56,026 bases of DNA. It comes from Gnetum montanum (lineage: Eukaryota > Streptophyta > Gnetopsida > Gnetales > Gnetaceae). The notes under the pieces were generated by a model, which saw only the letters and a program-made list of their open reading frames with translations, was not told the DNA's origin and searched no databases. Within the stretch, counting starts at the first letter, position 1. Every line of letters starts with the position of its first letter. Shown in pieces: positions 46,689 to 56,026 of this stretch. The position numbers were made by a program, and so were the translations under genes. The stretch lies in assembly GCA_015680685.1 (NCBI GenBank), contig MNCI01014694.1:1475797-1531822 (forward strand). Direction: 5' to 3'.

Positions 46689-49520
46689 GCCCCAAAATGC
46701 AGACAACAAGAAGGTCCTGCTCAAGGTGGGAGTAAACGACCTAGGAGAGGCAAAGGACAAGTTATTACTGGATAGCATGCAAAGAAGGAGGAATAATTAT
46801 TTAACATTCACCAAGAAGACCCTGCTACTATATAAGCAAGACAGGCAAAAGGAGGAACTGCAGCAGTGCCTAAATAGGGACAACATCTCACGTTGCCCCA
46901 GGATTGTGTTCAGGCTATCCACAAAAGATCCACATTCACTGCGGTGATTATGGAATTAAATTTTGAATCTTTCACAAAGTTTGCTCCAGAGGCCGTTAGG
47001 GATCATCTCAAAGGATCCCCATTATGGCTTGTCCTCTCTGAAAGTGGTACTTGGTACTTAGGGGAAATGTACCAATTTTGGCACAATAGAGAACAAGGCA
47101 CCACAGCAAACATTTGTGATGTGATAGTTGATTTCTCTGTATAGGCCATTTCAGAAGTATTAAACCTTCCAAATACAGAGCCAAAGGTTGCTCAGTTATC
47201 TACCCGTTTAGACCCCAATGCACGACGAGTTTGGTTGGAAAGGGCATATGGCAAGGATAAGATGTTTGGAGAGTTGGCGATGGAAGAAAGGATCTATTTC
47301 AAAATTGGAAGTTATCACCTCTTCCCCATGAAGGGCTTAAAAAGAATCACAATATATGCGACAAGGAGGTGTGCAGTATTGATGGAAAAGATTAATGCTA
47401 ACCTGCCTCATCTATATTTTATAGAGATCTTGAGGCAGTTTGAAGAACAGAAGACAGGGAATCTTGCATTACCCTTCCCTTGTCTTATTAGGAAGCTATG
47501 CCAATGTGTTGGTATTAGAGGATACACCAATGATGTACTTTGAAAAGCTCAAAATGCTTCATATGCTGAACTGCTAAAGCCACTAGTTGTAAGGAAAATC
47601 ATTGGTGAGACATTGGGACTAGAACAAGAAAAAGAACAGATGGTTGGACCAATAGCAACTCAACTTGCAGGACCTAGCTAACTTCCAAGTACGGGACCCA
47701 GCCAACAATAAGAAGCAGGGCCTAGCATGGGCTAGGATCAACCATTGCCGCCGCAAGATTATAGACCGTCGATGAGCCATCTTAGGACCATCGCAGATAC
47801 GGTCAGTTGGGGAAGTCGTGATGATGCAATTCTCTTCCACGTCATTGACAATGCCATATAGCCCACGGTTTCTTTGGATCGTGCAAGGGGTGAAGTGTCA
47901 ATCCATACAGGAGGAGGGGAAAGCACATTGTCGCAACAAATCTTAGGGAATGCTGCATCTTTCCAAGTACAGTTAGAAACTGGTGAAGGGGCCACAGTGG
48001 TAGTCATGCAACATTAGGATGCAGCAGAAGCCACAAAAGTGGTCGTAGACTACATTAAAGAATCATTCAATGTACCTGTTGTGCCACCGGTAGATCTCAA
48101 GGGAGCACGGGATGCTCAAAATTTGGCTAGAACCTCAATGACTCTTGCGGAACATGAGGATGTACTTTATCAATTACTACAAACAGGAAAAGTAATGACG
48201 TCCCTGTTTGACATCCCTCAGGATGTGACGAAAATTCAATCAGACCTCATTTCCACCAAAGGAAAGTTGGTCTTGATAGAGATGAGGGTCGAGCACACTA
48301 AAGTAGAGGTGCAAAAACTACAAGAAAGGCTTGTGGCCCTACAAGCAGCATAGTGGGACCCTTTGCAATTGGTTCCTGAGGCTAGCTGGATGCTTTCAAA
48401 ACTAAGCAACTAACCAAACTACTAATGGAGAATAAGAAGGTGGCAGAAGAAAAAAAGAAGGTTGTTTGGGATGCCTCTGTAGCACAAGCACAAACTTATG
48501 TGCATACCAAGGCACTCAAGGCCTTACAAGAGGAAAACAAGCAGCTTATTGCTGACAACCTTTAGTTGACCTTTGTGGAAAAATAGAAGAATGTTCTTGA
48601 AGAAAATTTTCATCAGTTGCGAGAACAATTCATCCGGGTCAACCAAGACATGAGCCATTTAGCTAGGGAAAATCGAACCCTCTTAATGGAGGAGGTACGC
48701 GCCATCTGCCAAAAGACGACTATCGAAATATGCGCATGGAAAAATGAGGCTAAACGACATGAAAAGTTAAAGGAGCACTTTCGAGACCAAGTGGGAATGT
48801 ACAAATAGATCATTGAGAAGGAAATCCATATTGCGAAGGCCCACATCAATACTATCAGTGCTCAAAACATTGACTAGCGGGCCATATTGGACACATGCAT
48901 TTGCCCACTAGGCGGANCTGACTAGCGGGCCATATTGGACACATGCATTTGCCCACTAGGCGGAAGTTAAAAATTGGGACTTGCAGATCCAAGACCTTAT
49001 AGAATACATGGAGTTGGCAAACCTGCGGTATGCCAACATTGCCATGTTAACAGTAGGGCACCCAAGAGCAGAGCTCAAGCAACAAGTAGCCACCACCTAC
49101 AACAAATATGAAACAGAATTTGCAGAACACAAGCAGATATTGCAAAAACTGGAGATTGCAAATTTTGAACTTGAGGTGGTTAAAGAAATCTACCAGGGAA
49201 AAAAAGGTATCACAATAGATTTGGCTCAATGGCTTGTAGATTTACAAGAATACAGAGATAAAGCCAGAGCCTAAGAGGAGGAATGACAGGTGTTTGCAGC
49301 TTGGTATGTCAAGGCAAACAAAATGTTTCTACAACTACCTAGCCCATGGGAGGTGCCAACTCCATTAAACATCGGAACATTAGCATGGACGGCATAGGAT
49401 CCCCAAACCGAAGAGGAGAAACTCCAGGCCATACTTCAATGCCATCAAGTCCCAAGACTTGGAGAACAAGACAAGGGAAAGGCACACATGGAGGAGCCAC
49501 TGCCACTAGGAACTACATGA
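46686..49520 (+). pseudogene. Element D ORF2: plant-transposon-protein-like domain plus long coiled coil
   Basis: About 945 codons from MAPKCRQQEGP. Residues about 1-65 are basic and Gly/Lys/Arg-rich. About 70-290 form a globular domain (LNFESFTKFAPEAVRDHL, GEMYQFWHNREQG, IYFKIGSYHLFPMKGLK, CAVLMEKINANLPHL), resembling 'putative plant transposon protein' domains of Athila neighbours. Then a Pro/Gln-rich linker and a heptad-rich coiled coil from about 48170 to 49270 (LREQFIRVNQDMSHLAREN, ELKQQVATTYNKYETEFAEH). TAG/TAA stops, one frame change near 48380 and an artificial 48-bp insertion at the N at 48917 break it. No membrane span in frame. Function unknown. Confidence 0.8.
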
Positions 49521-49694
49521 GTTCCATCAATTTTGTAGCTATAGAATTTTCCTTTGCATTTTTTGTGTTGTGTCTCAATTTTGTTCTGATTCCACGCTGT
49601 GGCATGAACCCATTCTTACCATTCAATAATCCCATACCTATCCATTGTGTAATCAACGGAGCTTGTTCTCACTGTAACTCGAGGATGAGTTTTC

Positions 49695-49711
49695 ATTTAG
49701 TCATGGGGGTA
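49695..49711 (+). other. Element D polypurine tract
   Basis: AGTCATGGGGGTA abuts the 3' LTR and is identical in element C (minus strand, 35142-35154). Confidence 0.75.
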
Positions 49712-50514
49712 TGATGAGTTATCATTTTGTTGGCCGCGATATTGAATATGTGATATCGCGTACACGATATCGCAGCCTATCTTCTCCTCTGTAAATAAGA
49801 GGTAGATAGTTTTCTGTGGAAGTTTTTAGAATTTTCTTTCAAGTGTTTAGTTTTTTAGTAGTTCTTTCTCTCAACGCTTTCCTCCCAGTGCATGCCCGTA
49901 GTGTGATGATTGTAATTGTATGACATCCTTATTCGAGTGTGACGTACTTGGACATGCACATGATCGGAAATAAAGATCGAGATTACTTCATCATTGTAGC
50001 ATCCACTTAGCTTAATTATTTAATTGATATTGTTATTTACTACTTTCTTAGTTAATTTCTCTTCACCCTGAACTCCTTTTAAATGAGTATGACTTAATCA
50101 CGGGCATTTAAGTGTGACTTCTTGGTAACCTAGTAGTGTACTTAGGCCATGCGCTTGGTAATCCCAATGGTAGTTGTGCACAAGGTTCAAGATGTGTATA
50201 GATGATTAAGGAACGGATGCTCATTGCACTTAGGCTAGTTTAGATTCTCTCACACTCTCTCCCTCCTAGCGTAGTTAATATTATTTACCATCATACCCAA
50301 AAGTAGCGTGAGCATAGGAACACACCATACACCTCACTCTGGACTAAGCCATACGTGACAAAGCCAATACTAGTCCAGGTGGGAAGACAGCAAACTGCGA
50401 TCTACAAGTAACTATCTAGATATGACAACTAGCCCATCTGCAGAGTTCGACCGGATGATGCGTGAAATGCTCGTATTTGTATGGTTGAGTGTAGGGGTAC
50501 CTCGCCACTCATCA
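49712..50514 (+). repeat. Element D 3' LTR (803 bp)
   Basis: TGATGAGTTATC...CCACTCATCA. Core hexamers at 49738, 49752 and 49766 keep the 14-bp spacing of the 5' copy. The TATA box is changed to TGTAAATA (49789). It differs from the 5' LTR mainly by transitions. Confidence 0.93.
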
Positions 50515-50519
50515 TAGCC

Positions 50520-51143
50520 TCTTGCAAATTTAGAGATGTTATTCATATCAAGCCTTTTGATCCAACTTTTTCTTTAATGCTTGTGGGGTATTTTAACTAC
50601 CTCTATAATCTACATCATGCTCTTAATGGCCAACAAAGGTTCATCATCATTAGACATGCCATGGTGAACATTTCTATTTCTATATATCTGATTGTGATGA
50701 TTTTGTCTATGCTCATTTTGATGTCTTTGATTTTTCCCTTGGTTTCAATTTCTATCTTTATCTTAACCCCATAGTGGAGCTCTATCTCTATACCTATGTT
50801 CATCTTCATCAGAACTAGACATTGAAGAGGAAGAGGTAGATGAGAAACTGGGAGAATTTCCATGGCTTCTATAGTTCTCCCCATGGTCCCTTGATTTATC
50901 TTTTCTAGGTTTTAAGGAGGTCCTAGGCCTTGAGGCCCTCCTTGATTTAGGACTTACTCCGTATTCTCTAGGATTGTTTCCCCTAGGTGAATGTAGTCCT
51001 TAAGTGTAGTAAGGATGGTCATGAACATATGAAACCCTTGTAGGAGATTGGTCAATCCAATTTTGTTCAATATATATCTCATTAGTTTTTGCATGAGTGT
51101 TCTCTTCATATGATGCATTATCACTTCCATGTGAAAGAGACAT
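50520..51143 (-). pseudogene. gag: Element C gag, N-terminal part
   Basis: Starts at the ATG at 51143 (MSLSHGSDNASYEENTHAK), about 125 bp inside the LTR, and runs to the D insertion. It contains a Ser/Asp/Glu-rich stretch and basic R/D/H repeats, then DDEPLLAIKSM, the same motif as D gag DDDEPLLATTSL. It joins the C-terminal part at 41949. Confidence 0.8.
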
Positions 51144-51249
51144 TGTTGTTAGTTAATGATGTGTGTGACTTAATATTTTTTGAAAGATAAATCGTTAATG
51201 CATTTACAGCGATCGTATATAATATAATTAATCTAGATAACTAGCATCA

Positions 51250-51267
51250 TCCCTGGCAACAACACTA
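51250..51267 (-). other. Element C primer-binding site (tRNA-Asp-like)
   Basis: The minus strand reads TAGTGTTGTTGCCAGGGA next to the LTR. It is related to the D site TGGTGCCATTGCCAGGGA, with transitions. Confidence 0.65.
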
Positions 51268-51268
51268 A

Positions 51269-52162
51269 TGATGAGCAATGGGTACCCCTTATGCCCAACC
51301 ATATGAATCACAAGTGTTCATGCATGGTCCAGTTGAATTTCATGGATGGGACTAGTTGTGGCATCTAGATCATTATGTCTTGATTATAGTTTGTTGTCTT
51401 CCCACTTGGACTAGTGGTGGCTTTATCACGTATGGTTTAGTCCAAAGTGAGGCATATAATAATTGATGTTATTGTGGCCTTATGCTACTCCTAATGATAA
51501 TAGGGAAATTAATTATTTAATCTAATTAACAATGAAAACTAAAGTCTAAACTAGCCTATGTGTGATGAGTATCCATTCCTAGCCTTCTGTACATGTCTTG
51601 GACTTCATGCAACTACTGATGGGATTACCAAGCGTACTATTATTGGGCATAACAAATGATAACACTTCTGGGTTACCAAGTAATTACACTTAAGCACTCG
51701 TGATTAGTCTTACTCATTCTGCTTAATGACAAAAATAATAAAGAGCAATAAATAATAAACATTAACTAAGGAAAATAGTAAGCATTTAAGTAATTGACAA
51801 CAATAAAGCTAAGTGGATGTTGCAATGATGGAAGTAATATCAATCTTTATTGTCGAGCATCTAACATGTCCAAGTACGTCACATTTGACTAAGGATGTCG
51901 TACAATTACTTAACATCACATTGTGGGCATGCACTAGAAACAAACTAATAGAATTTTGTTACTTATTAACTACCTAACTATTCCCTTCTCTATGTCTATA
52001 TCTATAAAATTGTGCATCCATGTGTTGTGTTTATAGGCTAGCACAAATGAGGTGACATCAGATCCCCAACATCAGAGGTTGTGCCCCGATATTGGATACT
52101 TGATAATGCGGCTCCAATATCAGATATTGAATATTGGAGCCCTATGAAAACATGACTCGTTA
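51269..52162 (-). repeat. Element C 5' LTR (about 894 bp)
   Basis: Plus-strand ends are TGATGAGCAATGG and GACTCGTTA (TAACGAG on the minus strand, decayed TGATGAG). The GGAGG target duplication follows. TATA (minus strand TATAAAC) is at 52030-52036, about 126 bp from the LTR start. GATATT/AATATC cores at 52088, 52116, 52123 and 52130 have spacings of 28, 7 and 7. Confidence 0.88.
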
Positions 52163-52167
52163 GGAGG
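52163..52167. repeat. Target-site duplication of element C, right copy (GGAGG)
   Basis: GGAGG follows the 5' LTR and matches 34257-34261. Element B gag resumes beyond it. Confidence 0.85.
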
Positions 52168-54110
52168 TATGAGATGCATGGCACTGGTGAGAGTAATGAG
52201 GAGTGTGTATGAAAAATATTCAATACATGGAGTGGTAGGTTGATGATGTTCAAAGACTAAAGGATAATAATAAAGGGAAGAAGTGTGGATTATAGAGCGA
52301 CTTGGTGACATAGGTTGTTAAACATAGTAGTCATGAATCTAGTTGGTGGTAGGGATACTACTACCTTTGTGGTAACATCCCCAATGATAATGGATTTTGC
52401 CATTGATGATAGTAATCTTGAGGTTAAGGTAATGTTCCACTTGGAAAGTACTGTTTCTAGTGAAACTATTATCAATAGTTGCCTTGAGGATAATAGAACC
52501 TCTTGGGTGGTTGTCTCTTAATAAGCTTTGAATTTAAGGCATAGATCCTAGATTCTTGCAAGTATGACAAAATAGAACAACACTCCTTGGGATGATCATA
52601 TTGTCAAATGTTACATCCTTCATTATCTATGTCTGAATTTGCAACCTCATCTACTACTATAGTCGTATCTTTATAAAGATGATAGTCCTTCACTATGCTC
52701 TTCTTTCTCTTATCCTTATCCTTATTCCTTTGATTTGTTATCTATTCTACCATTTTAAGTGTTGTTTAGAACTTTTCATCTAGGGAGTTTTACATCTTAT
52801 CCACCTTAGCCAATATTTCTATGGTACATTTTTGAATTAGTAAGGTCTTTCTTTACATAACCTCCTTCAATGGAGGGATCTCTATTCTACTTGTTTGCAC
52901 TTTCTCTCTTTTTCAACTCTTCTTCTTTCTTTGCTATCTAATAAATGAGCCTTTGGATCTAATGGGCTCTTATTTCTAATAATCTCCCTTAAATATAGAC
53001 CCCAAGAGTCTCCTTAGTTCTATTTTTGAGTCCATCCATGATATGGTGAAGTTGCTTCCTTTGAGAGAAACTATGGCCTAGACATCAATGTAGTAATGAA
53101 GAGTATCTTCCCAAAGTCACATCAAGGGATTCATGGTTACCTTGCTACTTCCATTCTTGAATATTTTTCCTCAAATTAAACACCCTAGAGTATGCCTGAT
53201 ATTTTTCATTGAACAAATCTAGCATCATACTTCATTTATGAATGGAATCCGATTCTAAGGACCAGTGTCAATTTTCAGCTTCTTTTATGACTGTCCTAGG
53301 GAATAACTTGAGCTTCTGCTTGTCATTTTTAATGTTTTGCAAGATACAACCATCATGGAAGGCTTGCAAATGGTGCTACAAATTAGCATTGTAACCTTCA
53401 AATTTTGGGATGGTGTTCATATTAAGCTATTTAATTTGGATATCCCTTTGATGCCTGGTGGGAATGTGAACTGCCTCATAGATGTTGAGCATACTTCTTG
53501 TAGCAAGTAGCAGTTTATCATAGTCATCTCGTTCATTGTGGCCCTTGTCATGGCCATATCTTCTATGATGTGACCTACTACACCTTTTTTTTTTATGATG
53601 TACCTCTTCATCTTATTATTATCCATGTTCCCCTCTGCCATCTCTATGATGGGGTGTTCTATCATATCCACCTATCCTTCAATCATTTTCCCTTTGGTCT
53701 TGGTCATGTTCCTCCTCATTAGAGCTAGATGATGAAGTGGATTGTGATGATGGGTATTCATGAGTTTGTCTTTTCAAAGCTGGGCCTACATAGGTCAATA
53801 ATCTTTGAAGAGATGATCTGCCATTTGGTACTCTGGGGCTAATAGTTTCAGTTCTAAAATTCTCATGAATATTGATGAAATGGCATGATCAAGTGGCAAC
53901 ATAATGTTTCCCTCTAGGTCTCTTCCCCACAATTATTCATCTTAGTGAAGGATGAAAGTGAACTTTGAATAAAGGATCTAGATGAGTAAAGACAACCTTG
54001 AGTTGTTAAGGTACTTCATTTACATTTTTTTATTCTATCATGTTGTGTGGTAGGATCATTAGCAAGTGGGAAATCATCCTTGCAAGAAGAAGATGCCTTT
54101 TAGTTTATCT
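52168..54110 (-). pseudogene. gag: Element B gag
   Basis: Gag region of B upstream of the C insertion. Near 54095 the sequence ASSSCKDDFPL lines up with MSSSHRN of element A, but the ATG is lost. Central gag-core pieces are readable at 53400-53000. A Tyr/Ser/His/Pro-rich tail at 52311-52180 (IIHTSSLYYYPLVFEHHQPT) leads into the insertion point. Many stops. Confidence 0.7.
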
Positions 54111-54246
54111 TATAGTATGTCTTAAAATAAAATATTATTATATTTTCTAATGGTGGTTCATTATCTTTCTACAATGACCTTATATGATTTAATTATCTAA
54201 AATGCTTAGCACACAATGCACATAGGATCCCTGACAATGATGCCAA

Positions 54247-55106
54247 TGATGAGTGGTGAGTGTTTCTGACGCCCAACCATATGAATCACAAGCGTGTACA
54301 TATGATCCAGTTGAATTTCATGGAATCTTCAAGTGACTAGTATCTTGATTAAGTATGATGTTGGTAGTCATTTTCTTTCTAATCATCACTTGTGTGAGTT
54401 TAATTGGTATGGTTAAGTATGATTGAGGCATGATATGTTAATGAGTTTGTTATTATTATTTTTATCATTAAAATATTAAATTGATAAAGTGATTAAAGTT
54501 TTCAATTCTACCTATAGAATGAAGGGTACTTTTATGCTATCCTAAGTGCAAAGCATTTGTTTCCACTTTTCATACACATCCTAAACCTATACTAACATTG
54601 TTGGATTACTAAGTGTCCATTGCTAGGTGTACCAAGTATTCACTACTTAGATTACCAAGCATTAATGTATTATGCTTGAAGTGGTCATACTTATGTTGTT
54701 ATAGAATAAAATATTAAATTTTTAAGTTCGGGAAAATAAAATGCATTTAAAGTAAAGTGATTGAAAATAAACTAAATGTTAATCCAAGTGTTGCAATAGA
54801 AAGAATTAATTTTGATTTTATTGCCATCATGCAAAGATGTTTATGTACATCATGCACTTGAATAAAGTTCCATACAATCAACTCAATTCATGTTGTGGGC
54901 ACTCAAAGAAAAATTTGACTAAGTCCTATGGAAAGAAAATGCAAGCACTTCGCTACAAATGGTACCAAACTACTCCCTCATGCGAAGGGTATGCACATAT
55001 ATATAGGCTTAGGAGGAGTTAGTATTGCTGCATATGCACAAACGCATTGAAGCATCTGTCGATGGGGATGTGTCAACACAACTGCTTGACATATGATGAT
55101 TTATCA
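54247..55106 (-). repeat. Element B 5' LTR (about 860 bp)
   Basis: Plus-strand ends TGATGAGTGG and GATTTATCA. The primer-binding site lies at about 54228-54245 (minus TGGCATCATTGTCAGGGA, tRNA-Asp-like, nearly the same as element A). A TATATATA run lies near 54997, about 105 bp from the LTR start. No GATATC array is seen. Confidence 0.8.
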
Positions 55107-56026
55107 CATGGCCTTCATGATGACAATAGTTGCAACATTATTGTAAATTATAATATGTAATTTTTTGGGAAAAGCACTTATTATTAGCTTTGAGTTTTAA
55201 TTCTCTTTTCTTCTATCGAAAATCAATCTCTACAAAATAACGTGTGTGCTACACATCATCTAGCAATGTTTTTGACTCTGTCTTCACAATTATACCAATG
55301 TTGCTAGCAAATTCACTTTCAACACATTAAAAAACTTAAAGAGGAAGATCTTCTAATTCAATCTAGCAAGGAATTTTAGAATAGTCATAAGAATATGGAT
55401 CAAAATCCTCTTTTCATTCCCAAGTAATAAAAGTATTTCATAACTTTAAGATTTAATGATTTCTCAACCATTGCAAAATTTGCTAGTTCGACAAGAATAA
55501 AGGATTTTAAAAAATACTGAGCATGCAAAACATTAATTTCATAACATTCAAGGATAGCCTAAATCATTGGTGTAAAACCCTTATTTTGGGTGAACAAATC
55601 CAATAATCTATAGAAATATGTATTGTGAAGTGATATCTTTTGACAAGGATTTATACAAATCATCAAGCCAAACAAAATTGAAAGCTTAAGAATTCTTCAT
55701 AGTCTCTACGGTTGAGAGACATTAATATTTTCCATCATTAAATCATTCCTCACCAAAAAGGAAAATAAACAAATTTCTGCTACAAAAACTTCACTAGAAA
55801 CCCATGAGATCAACAAACCACTGAGAGAAATTATGCTTTTTTAAATAGTGCGGAAATAGATTCTTGTTGGCACATTTTTACCATTTCATGGAACAGGTGG
55901 ACTTATTTGCAAATGGTGAGGTACAGAATCCTAATGAACTGAAACTGTTCAAGGAGGATTATGTTCTTTCTTGTAAAGAATTCTGCAACAGTTAATTAAC
56001 CATGAAGTTGGAATAGAAATGAAAAT
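55107..56026. other. Flank of element B, unassigned
   Basis: AT-rich sequence with short frames only. I see no gene, element or RNA signature. Confidence 0.4.

Larger units (their letters stand above)
41950..50514 (+). mobile_element. Element D: non-autonomous Athila-like element (gag + ORF2, no pol)
   Basis: 8.57 kb: 5' LTR 41950-42759, primer-binding site, gag 42896-44777, 1.9-kb spacer with internal promoter-like block, ORF2 46686-49520, polypurine tract, 3' LTR 49712-50514. TAGCC target duplication on both sides. It is the youngest of the nest and has the longest open frames, but still carries stops. No pol motifs in any frame I read. It shares this architecture with element C, so the loss of pol is a family trait and not a single deletion. 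Mobilisation would need enzymes from a pol-bearing relative such as A or B (inference). Confidence 0.92.
34262..52162 (-). mobile_element. Element C: non-autonomous Athila-like element (gag + ORF2, no pol)
   Basis: Minus-strand order: 5' LTR 51269-52162, primer-binding site, gag from 51143, interrupted by element D (41950-50514), gag end near 40257, spacer with internal promoter, ORF2 38039 to about 35350, polypurine tract, 3' LTR 34262-35141. Without D it is about 9.3 kb. I found no protease, RT, RNase H or integrase motif between gag and ORF2. The 5-bp duplication GGAGG on both sides and the split gag of element B prove it inserted into B. It is older than D. Confidence 0.88.
30531..55106 (-). 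mobile_element. Element B: Athila-like gag-pol element split by a nested insertion
   Basis: Minus-strand order: 5' LTR 54247-55106, primer-binding site, gag 54110-52168, [element C with D inside, 34262-52162], rest of gag, protease, RT, RNase H, integrase to about 30541. The interrupted gag joins across C with the duplicated target GGAGG (34257-34261 and 52163-52167). It is decayed throughout. A 3' LTR was not identified with confidence, so the left boundary is approximate. Confidence 0.85.

Noticed and set aside
49346-49714. Hydrophobic stretch (FVAIEFSFAFFVLCLNFVLI) suggesting an env-like membrane protein
   Set aside because: It lies in a different frame from ORF2 and after the ORF2 stop at 49520, so it would not be part of that protein.

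Overview
The window looks like nuclear DNA of a large-genome seed plant, most likely a gymnosperm such as a conifer. The reasons are low gene density, one intronless CC-NB-LRR resistance-type gene, an LRR gene copy with kilobase introns, and old, CpG/CHG-decayed Ty3/gypsy (Athila-like) and LINE elements filling most of the rest. The species call is inference. I saw no bacterial, organellar, rRNA or tRNA genes.

Layout. 1-6009: the edge of an LTR carrying GATATCGC palindromes, then a decayed Athila-like element (A, minus strand: RT/RNase H, protease, gag, 5' LTR). Its LTR abuts a decayed L1-type LINE (6010-10808, minus; zinc-binding domain, RT, endonuclease, ORF1), so A sits inside the LINE. 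11.4-16.6 kb is intergenic. It holds a pair of about 1.1-kb LTR-like repeats (12768-14979), each with an internal 159-bp minisatellite and one with a 181-N gap, plus possible exons of an unrecognised minus-strand gene. 16702-19430: CC-NB-ARC-LRR gene (minus) with one frameshift. 21910-28503: the first half of an LRR-only (GRR1/AMN1-like repeat) gene on the plus strand with preserved exon-intron structure but several lesions, so a duplicated pseudogene.

30.5-55.1 kb is a three-level nest of Athila-like elements. Element B (minus, full gag-pol) is split by element C (minus; TSD ggagg), and C's gag is split by element D (plus; TSD tagcc). A and B carry pol. C and D do not: each has LTR, gag, a noncoding spacer with an internal promoter-like block, a second ORF (plant-transposon-protein-like domain plus a long coiled coil), polypurine tract and LTR. 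All four elements have primer-binding sites resembling tRNA-Asp, as in Athila.

The most unusual signal is regulatory. Arrays of GATATC-core palindromes at fixed spacing (14 bp in D) sit just upstream of the TATA box in the very short U3 of the LTRs. A matching array recurs before an internal TATA box about 0.5 kb upstream of the second ORF in both C and D. This suggests a family of non-autonomous, dual-promoter elements.

The assembly is a draft. Three single-N positions are flanked by exact 46-bp direct duplications, which look like unmerged contig overlaps; reading frames across single Ns should not be trusted.
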